Shown here: positions 1 through 9,358 of the stretch, piece after piece
How positions within the stretch are numbered: position 1 is the stretch's first letter
How the letters are laid out: each line of letters begins with the position of its first letter
Origin: Blastocatellia bacterium
Lineage (GTDB): Bacteria; Acidobacteriota; Blastocatellia; RBC074
Direction: 5' to 3'
DNA: 36,828 nt
Assembly: GCA_016789725.1 (NCBI GenBank)
Contig: JAEUQN010000059.1
Span: forward strand, 1 to 36,828
The notes under the pieces: generated by a model
Told to the model about the DNA's origin: nothing
Database searches by the model: none
The model's input: the letters and a program-made list of their open reading frames with translations, nothing else
Made by a program: the position numbers and the translations under genes

Positions 1-25
1 TTTTCCATCACATCAGGAGATAGGT

Positions 26-409
26 ATGCCGATTAAAGTTTTGCTGGTTGATGATGATGATGCCTATCGCTCTGTTACTGCGATTGCGTTAGAAAGTGAA
101 GGCTGTCAGGTAATAGAAGCGGCGGACGCCTTCGTGGCGCTGGAAACTTTGCAAATGGGTTTGCCGAATGTTCCCGATGTCATCGTCTCCGATTGGGATC
201 TGCCTGGTCTGGACGGGATCGCGCTCTGTCAGCAAGTTCGCAATCATCCCGTGTTGCAGCGCATTCCGTTCGTCATTATTTCCGCCTTGGTCGAGCAAAA
301 TGGTGAAGGGGAGCCGACGATTCATTTAGCCAATTGTTGTTTAAGTAAGCAACTTCACTTTCAGGAACTTTTCCGCCGTCTTGCATCGTTGGCAACTCCG
401 CAGCAATAA
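26..409 (+). CDS. Stand-alone response regulator receiver domain (CheY-like)
   Basis: A 127-aa protein that is a single receiver domain with no output domain. The acidic pocket is at residues 9-11 (VDDDD), the phospho-acceptor is D56 (SDWDLPGLDG), the conserved Ser/Thr position is S86 (IISA) and the conserved lysine is K108 (LSKQ); the usual KP is KQ here. An AGGAGA ribosome site lies just before the ATG. Known family behaviour: it takes phosphate from a histidine kinase and acts through protein contact. No kinase is in view, so its partner is probably upstream of the window or elsewhere. The downstream porin gene is 87 bases away and need not be linked. Confidence 0.9.
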   Translation: MPIKVLLVDDDDAYRSVTAIALESEGCQVIEAADAFVALETLQMGLPNVPDVIVSDWDLPGLDGIALCQQVRNHPVLQRIPFVIISALVEQNGEGEPTIHLANCCLSKQLHFQELFRRLASLATPQQ

Positions 410-496
410 TCACCCGTTGATTTTCCCCACAAAATAATGGTCGAGCATCTCAAAGCCTAGGCGGAATCGCGGGATTTTTCGTCATCGAGATCAGTT

Positions 497-2074
497 ATGA
501 ATCCAAAAAAGTTACTCTCTGTCTCCATTATTCTACTGTTGGCAGCGTGGATACCAGTTGCTGCGCAACCGGCCAAACGCCGTGCGAAAAAGCCGCCAAG
601 TCAAACCGTGCAAACTCCAGAAACAGAACTGAAGGCTTTGTTACACCAGACGCAAAAGACAGTCGAATTAGCACAGGCTGAAACCCGCCGTGCCCGCGAA
701 CTTAATGAGGTTCTGCAACGTCAGCTTGCCAGCAATACTGAAGAAATAGTGCAATTGCGGAAGACCATCACTGCTTTTGGCTCGCAATTGAGGGCCTTGT
801 CGGAGCAGAAAAAAACAATTGAGAATCTGACTGCGCCAATCGCTGTAGCGGCGAACGTGCCTGAAGTTGAATCGCTGAAATCTGAAGTTGAAATTCTGAA
901 GGAGCAGGTGGATGTTCATACTTCACAAATCAAAGAACACGCGCAAACCAAGGTCGAAAGCGACTCTAAATTCCGCGTCAAACTAAACGGCATGATTTTG
1001 GCGAATACCTATTTGAATACGAATGATTCGACTCTTAATGATGTTCCTTTGTTTGCGGCGCAGACGAGTTCTGGAAAACCACGAAAAAACCTGGGGGCTT
1101 CTTTACGTCAAAGTCGGTTTGGGTTCACGATGGATGGGCCGCGCCTGAGTTCTGCCTGGGGCAAAGCGCGGCTCAGTGCTGAGGCTGAGTTCGATTTCTG
1201 GGCTGGCGAAAATACCGATGTTCTTGGGCAGTTACGAATCATCACGGCGTCCGCGCGACTGGATTGGGAAAAGACTTCATTTATCGTAGGACAACGGCCA
1301 CCACTCGTTTCGCCGCGCAATCCTTCTTCGCTTGCCGCCGTCTGGTTTGCACCTTTTCATCAGGCTGGAAATCTCTGGCAATGGCGTCCGCAAATTGTGC
1401 TTGAGCATCGCCTGCGGACGAGTGAAGACTCGGAGTTGCGACTGCAAGGTGGCATCCTGATGCCTTTTGGCGAGACGGTGCAAGGCACGGTGATTGAGGG
1501 CGGCGCTGGTTATGAAACGCGGGCTGCGTGGGGGCATACTCTGGAAAATGACCAAACAATGGAGTTCGGAATGGGCGGGTACTTTCATCGTCGCCCGTTC
1601 GCGCTGGGACGTAAGGTAGATTCGCGCGCCCTGACGACCGATTGGCTGATTCCTTTGGGCAATCGGTTTGAATTCAGTGGAGAAGCCTTTGGCGGGCGGG
1701 CGATCAACCTGGGCGAAGCCAGTGGTTTTAGAAATGATCGGCTCTATGCCATCAATGGAAGACTTGACCTCGCCGCCACACAAATTCGAGGTGTTTTTTC
1801 TGTCGGAGGCTGGGCGCAAATGAAATACAGGGCGCGTCCCGATTTGGATTTCAATGTAGCCTATGGGCAGGAAGACCCGCGTAATTCCGACCTGCGCTTT
1901 GATCTATCTTCCCTCACTCGCCGCTTTAAGAATCAGGCAGCATCCGTCAATTTCATTTACACTTTGCGGCAGAACTTTTTGGTGTCGTTGGAATATCGTC
2001 GCTTGTGGACAGACTACGCGACTTCAAGACAACGTGCCGGGCATTACAATCTGGCTTTTGGTTATACATTCTGA
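497..2074 (+). CDS. Outer-membrane porin with N-terminal coiled coil (DcaP-like architecture)
   Basis: 525 aa. A signal peptide covers about residues 1-23 (hydrophobic run ending AAQ) and is followed by a basic, proline-rich linker. Residues about 42-150 are rich in E, Q, L and K in heptad-like spacing and look like a periplasmic coiled coil. From about residue 155 the chain alternates polar and hydrophobic residues with many aromatics and ends in YTF, the C-terminal phenylalanine typical of outer-membrane barrels. This order (signal, coiled coil, barrel) resembles the trimeric DcaP porins that take up small anionic solutes; the family call is by architecture, not by a diagnostic motif. The ribosome site is weak (GAGA). 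No neighbour indicates the substrate. Confidence 0.7.
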   Translation: MNPKKLLSVSIILLLAAWIPVAAQPAKRRAKKPPSQTVQTPETELKALLHQTQKTVELAQAETRRARELNEVLQRQLASNTEEIVQLRKTITAFGSQLRALSEQKKTIENLTAPIAVAANVPEVESLKSEVEILKEQVDVHTSQIKEHAQTKVESDSKFRVKLNGMILANTYLNTNDSTLNDVPLFAAQTSSGKPRKNLGASLRQSRFGFTMDGPRLSSAWGKARLSAEAEFDFWAGENTDVLGQLRIITASARLDWEKTSFIVGQRPPLVSPRNPSSLAAVWFAPFHQAGNLWQWRPQIVLEHRLRTSEDSELRLQGGILMPFGETVQGTVIEGGAGYETRAAWGHTLENDQTMEFGMGGYFHRRPFALGRKVDSRALTTDWLIPLGNRFEFSGEAFGGRAINLGEASGFRNDRLYAINGRLDLAATQIRGVFSVGGWAQMKYRARPDLDFNVAYGQEDPRNSDLRFDLSSLTRRFKNQAASVNFIYTLRQNFLVSLEYRRLWTDYATSRQRAGHYNLAFGYTF

Positions 2075-2242
2075 TTCTGCGAAGAATGCAGACCCCGCAG
2101 CCTCACGGAATCCAGAAACGTCCAGAAAAATTTTTCACCACTGGACAAAGCGAGACCTTCGTTGATAAGTAATGGCGACGCGTTGTCAGGCCAAATTCTG
2201 CACACGCGATAAACCATAATAAATTTGCAGAGAGAGGGAATC

Positions 2243-3265
2243 ATGAGCAGAGAAATTGGTTTCGGAATCGTTGGTGGAGGAATGATCGGCAAAGTCCATG
2301 CCGACGCAATCAATGCCTTGCCCGGCACAAAGGCCCTGGCGGTTTGGGGACGAAGTGAGGCGCGCGTAAATGAGCTGGCTGCGAAATATAATGCCGTAGG
2401 TTATTTGGACTATGCGCAGTTTTTAGCGCATCCAGGGCTGAATGTTGTGAACATCTGTTCGCCCAGTGGTTTGCATCTTGAGCACGGGCAAGCGGCTGCT
2501 GAGGCCGGCAAACACGTTTTGGTCGAAAAGCCTATCGAAACGACGTTGGAGCGTGCGGATGCTCTGATTGAGGCGTGCGACAAGGCGGGCGTAAAGTTGG
2601 GAGTGATTTTTCAATCCCGCTTTTTGCCGATGGTGCAAAAAATGAAAGACGCCATTGAGGCCGGAAAACTAGGCCGTTTAATCCTCGGCGATGCGTATGT
2701 GAAATGGTATCGCGTGCCGGAATATTATGCCGATTCCTGGCACGGGACGATGGCGCTGGATGGTGGCGGGGCGCTTATCAATCAGGCCATTCATACGATT
2801 GATTTGTTGCGCTGGATGATGGGACCTGTGGAGTCGGCGTTTGCGATGAAAAAAGCATTGCGCTATCCCCAGATCGAAGGGGAAGACACTTTGGTTGGGA
2901 ACTTACAATTTCAGAATGGCGCTTTGGGTGCAGTCGTTGCGACAACCTCGATTAAACCTGGATTCAAGCGTCGTCTGGAAATTTCAGGAGAGCGCGGCAC
3001 AATCATTTTGGATGGGGATGCGATCACCGTTTGGGAAATTGACGGAGAGCCATCGCTTCAGGGCGATGCGGCGCAAATTACAGACGGTTCGGCAAACCCC
3101 GCTGCCATTTCTACGGAAGGTCATCGCCTTCAGATTGAAGATATGGTCAAAGCCATCCGCGAAGATCGTCAGCCCGTTATCAATGGAGTCGAAGGACGGA
3201 AATCATTGGAAGTTGTGTCAGCGTTGTATGCCGCAGCAAATGCGCAGCAGCTCATTCACCTTTGA
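2243..3265 (+). CDS. Gfo/Idh/MocA-family NAD(P)-dependent oxidoreductase
   Basis: 340 aa when started at the ATG at 2243, which follows AGAGAGGG; a TTG at 2225 is in frame but has no such site. The N-terminal Rossmann domain shows [13 protein letters not shown] at residues 8-20. The family EKP motif is at 95-97 (lysine 96 usually acts in catalysis). The C-terminal sheet domain carries [17 protein letters not shown] with H184 and D187 in the usual catalytic positions. Members oxidise or reduce hydroxyls of sugars, inositols or related polyols; substrate cannot be read from the sequence. The gene stands alone between a 168-base gap and a convergent gene 17 bases downstream. Confidence 0.9.
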   Translation: MSREIGFGIVGGGMIGKVHADAINALPGTKALAVWGRSEARVNELAAKYNAVGYLDYAQFLAHPGLNVVNICSPSGLHLEHGQAAAEAGKHVLVEKPIETTLERADALIEACDKAGVKLGVIFQSRFLPMVQKMKDAIEAGKLGRLILGDAYVKWYRVPEYYADSWHGTMALDGGGALINQAIHTIDLLRWMMGPVESAFAMKKALRYPQIEGEDTLVGNLQFQNGALGAVVATTSIKPGFKRRLEISGERGTIILDGDAITVWEIDGEPSLQGDAAQITDGSANPAAISTEGHRLQIEDMVKAIREDRQPVINGVEGRKSLEVVSALYAAANAQQLIHL

Positions 3266-3282
3266 TCCACCACACTCCAACT

Positions 3283-3573
3283 TCAAGCTTCAAAGTCAAC
3301 CGCGACGACCTGCTCGCATAACACTTTCGCCAGCTCAATGACTGGTTGATGATCAGGATGCCTGGCGTAGATTCCGAGCGCGGCGAGATCAGCAAACGTG
3401 GAAACCAAACCCAAATCAAATGAGCGCGGCGAGCGCACGACATCAAAGCCCGCTTCCAGGGATTGTACTTCAGCAATCTTACCGGGCAGGGCTTGGATCA
3501 TCGCCAGCAATTCGGATTTGTCTGCTTCGTTGGTATCGGGTTTGAATTTGAAAAAAACAACGTGACGGATCAC
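3283..3573 (-). CDS. Small Dabb-domain (stress-responsive alpha/beta barrel) protein
   Basis: 96 aa from a GTG start at 3573 preceded by AAAAAGGAG. An ORF can be extended upstream, but only through a palindromic repeat, so the GTG is preferred. The start IRHVVFFKFKP and the later pattern of an 'LEAGFDVVRSPRSFDL' strand and 'FADLAALGIYARHPDH' helix are typical of Dabb proteins, small dimeric ferredoxin-like barrels. Family functions range from stress proteins to polyketide cyclases such as olivetolic acid cyclase, so no reaction is assigned. It lies downstream of recJ on the same strand, separated by 111 bases that hold a hairpin repeat, so co-transcription is uncertain. Confidence 0.85.
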   Translation of the reverse strand: MIRHVVFFKFKPDTNEADKSELLAMIQALPGKIAEVQSLEAGFDVVRSPRSFDLGLVSTFADLAALGIYARHPDHQPVIELAKVLCEQVVAVDFEA

Positions 3574-3589
3574 TGGAAATCTCCTTTTT

Positions 3590-3661
3590 CGTAGCACAGG
3601 CGGCGCGTCCGTGCTGGCCTGCATATTTTTGATGACTCGCGGGCGGGACGCCCGCGCTACG
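3590..3661. repeat. REP-like palindromic intergenic element
   Basis: The element opens with CGTAGCACAGGCG and closes with the reverse complement of CGTAGCGCGGGCG (11 of 13 positions match). Its right part is a tight hairpin: GCGGGCG, loop GGA, CGCCCGC. Its left part also folds (AGCAC...GTGCT). It fills most of the gap between recJ and the Dabb gene and ends at the latter's ribosome site. No coding role is seen. It looks like a member of a dispersed repeat family; copy number cannot be judged from one window. Confidence 0.65.
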
Positions 3662-3684
3662 ATCATCATTCAATGCCATTGGTC

Positions 3685-5448
3685 TTACAGGGCAATATCT
3701 ACGACTTTTAATTGCAAGGTTGTGCGCCCTTTCCACTCATTGAGTTCCGGGCGACAGAGCAAACTGATTTCGTCGGCGTGTGTTAGTTGCGACTGGAACT
3801 GTGCGGCTTGCCACCAGACAGCTTCTACAGTTTTTTTGTAAGAGCCAAGAAATAGTTTGAGGTGTTTTTCTTTCAGGACTGTAATCGAGCGTAAGGGGAC
3901 GTTGCGGAGCAGAAAGACAGGCGATGGATTCCCAATCCCGTGCGGCTCCATTCGCGCCAACGAATGAATCATCTGTGGCGTTAAATCATCGAGTCGTAAT
4001 TCAGCATCAGCCACCAGTGTTCGCGCCATTTCCTGACCTTGAAAAACCTCGGCAGCGTACTGATTCAGCCGATAGCGAAATTCTTCAATGCGATCAGCGC
4101 GGATCGTAAATCCTGCCGCCATCGGATGTCCGCCGAACTTGACCAGAATGTCGGATGAGGCCTGCATCGCTTCGACAATATGAAAGCCTCGAATGGAACG
4201 CGCGCTGCCGTGTGCAACGCCTTCTTCATTGATCGCACACGCCAGCGTTGGTCGTCCGGTGCGCTCCACCAACTTAGAGCAAACGATGCCAACCACACCG
4301 CGATGATAGCCTTCAGCTTCGTGACCAGAAAATACCAGCACCCGATCCAGTGAAGGTTTTTCTTCTACCTCCGCGATGATTTTATTGACAAGATTCTGCT
4401 GAATTTGCTGCCGCTCCGTGTTGAGTTTGTCCAGGTCGTGCGCAATCGCCAAAGCCTCGGCATCGTTTCGGGCCGCAAAGAGTGAAAGCACCGTATTGGC
4501 ATGCGCAATGCGGCCCGCAGCATTGATACGCGGCCCTAACTTAAAGCCAACATCATAGGTTGTGACTGGGTCATTGACCTGCGCAATTTGCAGCAAGGCG
4601 CGTAATCCGGGATTGTTACTGGGCTGGCCCAGTGCCGTTAATCCGAATTTGATGATGGCCCGATTTTCGGCATTGCTGACGTCCACCATATCCGCAATTG
4701 AGCCAATTGCCGCCAACTTGGCGAGCGATGCAAGGTACGGTTCTCGCTTGGGATGATCGGACAACAAAGCGTCGGCCAATTTTAGTGCGACGCCGCAGGC
4801 TGCCAAATCTTTGTTTGGATAATTGGTTCCTGAAGAGCCTTTTGGGCAAAGCACCGCAAAGGCATCCGCCGGAACATCCTCGCCGTCGGGCAAATGATGA
4901 TCGCAAATAATAAGATCAATTCCGTGCTGACGGGCGAGTCGCGCTTCAGCGTGCGATTTGATCCCAATGTCGGCGGTTAAGATTACCGAAACCCCTTCAT
5001 TGACGGCCTTCTCAACGATTTGGGCGGAGAGTCCATACCCCTCTGAAAAACGATCAGGCACATAGCAGGAAATCCGTTCGTGGTCGCCGCCAATCAAGCG
5101 TAGCGTGTTGGAAAGGATCACGCTGGAAGTCGTTCCATCGACATCAAAATCCGTCACAATCAGCAGGCGTTCCCGCTGATTGACAGCCAGTCGGATACGT
5201 TCGACGGCTTGCGGCATATCCCGAAGTAAATTGGGCGCATGGCGATGTTGCGTAAAACTTGGCGAAAGAAAATCCCGGATCGCATCAGCACTTTTGATTC
5301 CACGATTGTACAGGCAGCGCACCAGTAGCAGCGACTCGTTGGTTTCGTGATGCAATTGTTGTACGAGCGATGGCTCTGAATCTGCCAGTTGCCATCGCGT
5401 GCCTGAAAGGCTGGTGCCAGAAATTTGTTGTGGGGGTGTTTGTGCCAT
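3685..5448 (-). CDS. recJ: Single-stranded-DNA-specific exonuclease RecJ
   Basis: 587 aa, close to the family size. RecJ degrades single-stranded DNA 5' to 3' in recombination and mismatch repair, using Mn2+ or Mg2+. The DHH phosphoesterase domain shows DFDVDG at residues 100-105 (usually DYDVDG), a further metal-site Asp in ILTADIGI at about 156-163, and DHH at 183-185. The DHHA1 domain follows with GPRINAAGR and the nucleic-acid-binding [12 protein letters not shown]. The C-terminal OB-like region ends [10 protein letters not shown]. The ATG at 5448 has no clear Shine-Dalgarno. The gene is divergent from the dehalogenase gene, with 139 bases between their starts. Confidence 0.95.
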   Translation of the reverse strand: MAQTPPQQISGTSLSGTRWQLADSEPSLVQQLHHETNESLLLVRCLYNRGIKSADAIRDFLSPSFTQHRHAPNLLRDMPQAVERIRLAVNQRERLLIVTDFDVDGTTSSVILSNTLRLIGGDHERISCYVPDRFSEGYGLSAQIVEKAVNEGVSVILTADIGIKSHAEARLARQHGIDLIICDHHLPDGEDVPADAFAVLCPKGSSGTNYPNKDLAACGVALKLADALLSDHPKREPYLASLAKLAAIGSIADMVDVSNAENRAIIKFGLTALGQPSNNPGLRALLQIAQVNDPVTTYDVGFKLGPRINAAGRIAHANTVLSLFAARNDAEALAIAHDLDKLNTERQQIQQNLVNKIIAEVEEKPSLDRVLVFSGHEAEGYHRGVVGIVCSKLVERTGRPTLACAINEEGVAHGSARSIRGFHIVEAMQASSDILVKFGGHPMAAGFTIRADRIEEFRYRLNQYAAEVFQGQEMARTLVADAELRLDDLTPQMIHSLARMEPHGIGNPSPVFLLRNVPLRSITVLKEKHLKLFLGSYKKTVEAVWWQAAQFQSQLTHADEISLLCRPELNEWKGRTTLQLKVVDIAL

Positions 5449-5543
5449 GCAAGAGGGTCAAGCTTACAAGCAAACTTTCAGAGATACAATATTTGCGCCG
5501 GTCATTGAGAGGGAATCTTGACCATTAGAGCGACATCGTGTAA

Positions 5544-5569
5544 TTCACGTGTGGTAAAACCACCGTGAA
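5544..5569. promoter_or_regulatory. Hairpin or operator before the haloalkane dehalogenase gene
   Basis: TTCACG-T-GTGGT, loop AAA, ACCAC-CGTGAA: an 11-bp inverted repeat with one unpaired T. It ends 18 bases before the start codon and just ahead of the AAGGA ribosome site (about 5577-5581). It could be a regulator's binding site in the divergent recJ/dehalogenase region or a 5'-UTR stem. No regulator gene is adjacent. The symmetry is seen; the function is inferred. Confidence 0.45.
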
Positions 5570-5587
5570 CTTACCCAAGGATCAAAT

Positions 5588-6466
5588 ATGAGAACGCCAG
5601 ATGAACGGTTTCAATCTCTGCCGGATTTTCCGTATCAACCGCATTACATCGAAGTCAACAGATTGCGCATGCACTATGTGAGAGAAGGTGCAGGCGATCC
5701 AATTTTATGCCTGCATGGCGAACCCACCTGGGCCTATCTATATCGCAAAATGATTCCGACGTTGGCGCAGGTTGGCTGCGTGATCGCCCCGGATTTGATT
5801 GGCTTCGGGCGGTCAGATAAATTGCCGTGCCGTGAGGATTATTCGGTTGCTCTACACGCCAAACAGGTAACGGATTTCATTACGCAACTTAATTTATGGA
5901 ACGTGACCTTGGTCTGTCAGGATTGGGGTGGTTTGTTGGGGCTGCCTATGGTCGCGGAGATGCCGGACCGTTTTGCGCGCGTGGTCGTGATGAATACGTT
6001 TATCCCGACGGGCGATGAGCAACCTTCCGACGGCTTTTTACGATGGCGTGGTTTTGCGGCCAAGCAAACCGATATGGACATTGGATTCGTAGTGCAAAGC
6101 GGATGTGTCTCTAAACTTTCTCCAGAAGTGATCGCGGCGTATAACGCCCCTTTTCCAGAGGCTTCCTACAAGGCTGGCGCACACCAGTTCCCCTTGCTCG
6201 TACCCATCACTCCTGATGATCCGGCCAGCGAATGGATGCGTAAGGGGCGCACGTTTTTTAGTACGTGGACGAGGCCAGCCTTGGTGATGTTTTCCGACAG
6301 CGACCCTGTGACACGGGGCGGCGAAAAGTTCTTTCGGCGGTTGATTCCTTCCGCGCAAAACGAGCCTGAGATAATGATCGCCCAAGCAGGTCATTTTTTG
6401 CAGGAAGACAAAGGCGAAGAAATTGCCGAACAGATCAAGCAATTTATCGAACGAAGGCCTATTTAA
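5588..6466 (+). CDS. Haloalkane dehalogenase, subfamily HLD-I (DhlA/DhmA-like)
   Basis: 292 aa, an alpha/beta hydrolase. Haloalkane dehalogenases replace a carbon-bound halogen by hydroxyl, releasing an alcohol and halide. Visible residues fit subfamily I: HGEPTW at 43-48 (oxyanion region), nucleophile D112 in CQDWGG, halide-binding W113, a second candidate halide-binding tryptophan W153 in PSDGFLRW (matching the DhlA W175 context), acid D239 in SDSDPVT after strand 7, and base H269 in AGHFLQED. Some epoxide hydrolases and other hydrolases share part of this pattern, but Asp nucleophile plus DWGG plus HGEPTW favour dehalogenase. An AAGGAT ribosome site precedes the ATG. The next gene begins 24 bases downstream. 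Confidence 0.82.
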   Translation: MRTPDERFQSLPDFPYQPHYIEVNRLRMHYVREGAGDPILCLHGEPTWAYLYRKMIPTLAQVGCVIAPDLIGFGRSDKLPCREDYSVALHAKQVTDFITQLNLWNVTLVCQDWGGLLGLPMVAEMPDRFARVVVMNTFIPTGDEQPSDGFLRWRGFAAKQTDMDIGFVVQSGCVSKLSPEVIAAYNAPFPEASYKAGAHQFPLLVPITPDDPASEWMRKGRTFFSTWTRPALVMFSDSDPVTRGGEKFFRRLIPSAQNEPEIMIAQAGHFLQEDKGEEIAEQIKQFIERRPI

Positions 6467-6490
6467 TTTTCAACAGGCAAGGAGCTATCC

Positions 6491-8038
6491 ATGAAGATTA
6501 CGCAACAATCTGCGCGACGCATTCCAATCTTGATTCTGGTGTGTGTGGCATTTCTCGGTGGTTTACAAGCGCAAACAAAATCACAAAAAACAGCCGCCCG
6601 CCAAGTTCGCATTACACTCTTGCAAGTGAATGATGTCTATCAACTCTCGCCTGTGGACAAGGGGAAGAATGCGGGGCTGGCGCGCGTGGCAACGTTACGG
6701 AAAAAGGTTCTGGCTGAATCGCCGAACACCCTGTTTTTATTGGCTGGCGATACGATTTCAACATCTGTCGCTTCGACGATTTTTAAGGGGGCGCACATCA
6801 TCGAAACCTGGAACGCGATGGGGCTGGATTATGCCTGCCTGGGGAATCACGAATTCGATTTTGGCGATGAGGTCTTAATCGAACGCATGAAAGAATCAAA
6901 GTTTACGTGGCTGGCCGCCAATGTTATGGATCGGCGCACGAGCAAAACCTTCAATAACACCCCACCTTTTGTGATCCGGGAGTTTGATGGAGTCAAAGTC
7001 GGCTTGTTCGGTTTGTTGACAACGGACACGAATGAAAGTTCAAAGCCCGGCAAAGATATTCGCTTTGTTGATCCCATCCTGACGGCGCGAAACATTGTTC
7101 GGCAAATGCGCGCAAAAGGCGCACAGATCATTATTGCTGTGACGCATCTGACCATGAGCAAAGACAAAGAACTCGCTGCGACGGGGTTGGCGGATGTCAT
7201 TGTTGGAGGGCATGAACACGAACTTTTGCAATCATTGGCGGGGCGCACGCCTATCTTCAAATGGGGAGCAGACGCGCGTATTTTAGGGCGGATTGATTTG
7301 CACGTGAATGCGGCGACGGGCAAATTGACGAGTCTTGATTGGGCCGGAATTCCAGTAACCGAGGCGATTGCTGACGATCCAACTGTCGCCTCGATTGTGG
7401 CTGGTTACGAGAGCAAAGTCTCGGTGGAAATGGATAAGCCGATTGGTCGTACGTCGGTTGAATTGGATGGGCGCAGTATTGCGAATCGCACCGGTGAAAC
7501 CAATCTTTCCAATTACGTCGCAGACGTGTTTCGACAGGCTACCGGGGCCGACATCGGGTTTTCAAATGGCGGTGGAATGCGTGCGAATAAAGTCTTTGCG
7601 ATTGGGTCGCTCACGAAACGTGACGTGCTTTCAATGTTGCCGTTTGAAAACCCTGTTCTCAAAATTGAGATCACAGGAGCGGCCGTCAAAGCTGCGCTCG
7701 AAAACGGAGTCAGTCAGGTTGTGGAGGAAAGTGAAAGCGGTCGCTTCCCGCAGGTATCCGGTGTGCAATTTGAGTTCGATGGTCGAAAACCGGTTGGCTC
7801 ACGAGTCGTAAAAGTGACAATCAATAATCAGCCGCTGGATGAGAAGAAAACGTATACACTTGCCACTACCGGATACATTGCGGACGGTGGCGATGGTTAT
7901 GTGATGTTCAGAAGCGGCAAACGATTGATTGCCGCAGAATCCTCGCAACTGGATTCGCTGGTTTTGACGAATGCCATTCAGGCCGCCGGAGAAATTGCTC
8001 CCAAAATCGAAGGGCGGATTAAGCGTCTGGACAAATAA
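6491..8038 (+). CDS. Exported bifunctional metallophosphatase / 5'-nucleotidase (UshA-like)
   Basis: 515 aa. A signal peptide (about 1-27, ending LQAQ) directs it to the periplasm or surface, where such enzymes hydrolyse nucleotides, often including UDP-sugars and cyclic nucleotides. The N-terminal calcineurin-like domain has D48 in VNDVY, GDT with D87, GNHEF with N119 and H120, H219 in VTHL, and GGHEHE with H241 and H243. In the first motif the usual D-x-H is D-x-Y (Y50), a variant known in a branch of the family. The C-terminal substrate-binding domain shows FSNGGGMRAN and ATTGYIADGGDGY. An AAGGAG-type site precedes the ATG. It ends 7 bases from a convergent gene. Confidence 0.88.
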   Translation: MKITQQSARRIPILILVCVAFLGGLQAQTKSQKTAARQVRITLLQVNDVYQLSPVDKGKNAGLARVATLRKKVLAESPNTLFLLAGDTISTSVASTIFKGAHIIETWNAMGLDYACLGNHEFDFGDEVLIERMKESKFTWLAANVMDRRTSKTFNNTPPFVIREFDGVKVGLFGLLTTDTNESSKPGKDIRFVDPILTARNIVRQMRAKGAQIIIAVTHLTMSKDKELAATGLADVIVGGHEHELLQSLAGRTPIFKWGADARILGRIDLHVNAATGKLTSLDWAGIPVTEAIADDPTVASIVAGYESKVSVEMDKPIGRTSVELDGRSIANRTGETNLSNYVADVFRQATGADIGFSNGGGMRANKVFAIGSLTKRDVLSMLPFENPVLKIEITGAAVKAALENGVSQVVEESESGRFPQVSGVQFEFDGRKPVGSRVVKVTINNQPLDEKKTYTLATTGYIADGGDGYVMFRSGKRLIAAESSQLDSLVLTNAIQAAGEIAPKIEGRIKRLDK

Positions 8039-8045
8039 AGCCAAG

Positions 8046-8672
8046 CTATTTTCGTGGAAAACCGGGGGCTGCTTTGACCTCTAGGATTTGTTGGTTATGC
8101 CGCAAATTGTGAGCGGGGATATAAATCAGCCATTGATAAGCCGACAAGGTGCCGAACACTTTAAAGGGATGATCCAAAGTGTGGGAATTCATTGCCGCTT
8201 GCGTTGCGGTGGCAAACTGAATCGTTTTTGCTCGCACCTCGGCAAGACCTTTAAGGATTTCGGCGCGGGTTTTTCCTGTCGGTTTGATGGTTTCAGGCGC
8301 TTGGGCCTTGCCGGTGCGATTGGTCAGAATGCTAACGACGCGCTCATTTTTGCCTTTGGTTTGCTCCTCCCAATTCGGATTTTCGGGAGCCTTCAGCGCA
8401 TTTTCCATCGCTCCGAATAATAAGCTTTCCGCCAGCCAGATATGTTCCGCGACTTCACCTACGGACCACTTGTCAGGAGCCGGTTTATAATTCCATTGCT
8501 CATCGCTCAAGCCTTTGATGGCGTCTAGTGTTTCCTGATGCGAATCCTGTAACAGCTTCAGTGCCTTCGCACGATCTTCTTTCGACATAGTGGTTGAACC
8601 TTTGCTGGCGACAGGTTGCGCAAACGCGAATAAAGGGCAGAGCAACAATGCCAGGAATACAATATTTTTCAT
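8046..8672 (-). CDS. Exported DinB-like four-helix protein
   Basis: 208 aa from the ATG at 8672, whose A is the last base of the upstream stop codon (TGATG), indicating translational coupling. A signal peptide spans about residues 1-19 (ending AFAQ). The rest matches the DinB/DfsB fold: helix motif VGEVAEHIWLAE supplies one metal histidine and PAHNLRHNQQ the other two, the usual three-His site. Family members are metal-dependent thiol transferases or of unknown role; an exported form suggests an envelope function. Last gene of the minus-strand operon that begins at the acyl-CoA dehydrogenase. Confidence 0.82.
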   Translation of the reverse strand: MKNIVFLALLLCPLFAFAQPVASKGSTTMSKEDRAKALKLLQDSHQETLDAIKGLSDEQWNYKPAPDKWSVGEVAEHIWLAESLLFGAMENALKAPENPNWEEQTKGKNERVVSILTNRTGKAQAPETIKPTGKTRAEILKGLAEVRAKTIQFATATQAAMNSHTLDHPFKVFGTLSAYQWLIYIPAHNLRHNQQILEVKAAPGFPRK

Positions 8673-9358
8673 CAAACCCTCACTTTCGATAGAATCCATT
8701 GATTGATGGTTGGATAGGAATCACGCGGCACTTCGTGTCCGCAAGCGAACATTTCTAAGGTGACGGAACCTGCGCGCCGCCGGATTGCCTCCGCAAATTC
8801 TTCCAGTCTTTCCGGCGTGTAAAACTCATCCTGCTCAGCGCCGATGTACAGGACATCCAGATCGCTGCCGTTATATTTGCCCTCTGCACCCCAGTCACCT
8901 GGAATGCCACCGCAAATCGCAATCACGCCGCGAACTAAATGCGAATGGGTAAACGCAAACCGGAAATTCACGCCAACCGCTTGTGAAAAGCCCATCAAAA
9001 AGACATTGCGACCATCAGCGATGCCCTGATTCGTTAAAGTTTCAATGATGTGCCGTACGTTGCGATGATGCAGGTCTACGGATTCTTCCGGTTTGAAATT
9101 GGTTACCCAACCAAACCCGAAACCCAACTTTTCTTCGCGCGTTTTCGGGATAATCATGTGCTGATGCGCGCCCTGCAACGCGGCAATCACGAAGTCCTGT
9201 TCATTGATTCGCCGCGCCAGCCGCATCATTGAGGACTTGTCGCCACCATAACCGTGGAGCGCAATCAACAGTGGTTTGGGAGCCGCACCATCTGGGACGT
9301 ACAAATCGTAGTAGCACGAAATCTTCTGTTCGATAGATTGCTCAACGACTTCAGGCAT
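8672..9358 (-). CDS. Alpha/beta hydrolase, phospholipase/carboxylesterase type
   Basis: 228 aa from the ATG at 9358, preceded by GGAGG; it overlaps the upstream SDR stop by 8 bases. No signal peptide. The hydrolase core shows [11 protein letters not shown] at 30-40 (oxyanion), nucleophile S125 in GFSQA, acid D177 in GAEQDEFY and base H208 in CGHEVP. The length and GFSQ motif fit the PF02230-type carboxylesterase/acyl-protein thioesterase group. In an acyl-CoA operon a thioesterase or lactone/ester hydrolase role is plausible, but the substrate is not known. Confidence 0.82.
   Translation of the reverse strand: MPEVVEQSIEQKISCYYDLYVPDGAAPKPLLIALHGYGGDKSSMMRLARRINEQDFVIAALQGAHQHMIIPKTREEKLGFGFGWVTNFKPEESVDLHHRNVRHIIETLTNQGIADGRNVFLMGFSQAVGVNFRFAFTHSHLVRGVIAICGGIPGDWGAEGKYNGSDLDVLYIGAEQDEFYTPERLEEFAEAIRRRAGSVTLEMFACGHEVPRDSYPTINQWILSKVRV

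Noticed and set aside
1277..1819. 180-codon open frame on the minus strand
   Set aside because: It lies wholly inside the porin gene on the other strand, has no ribosome site and no recognisable motif.
2120..2146. GTCCAG...CTGGAC inverted repeat after the porin gene as a terminator
   Set aside because: Only 6 bp with a 15-base loop and no T-run after the stem.
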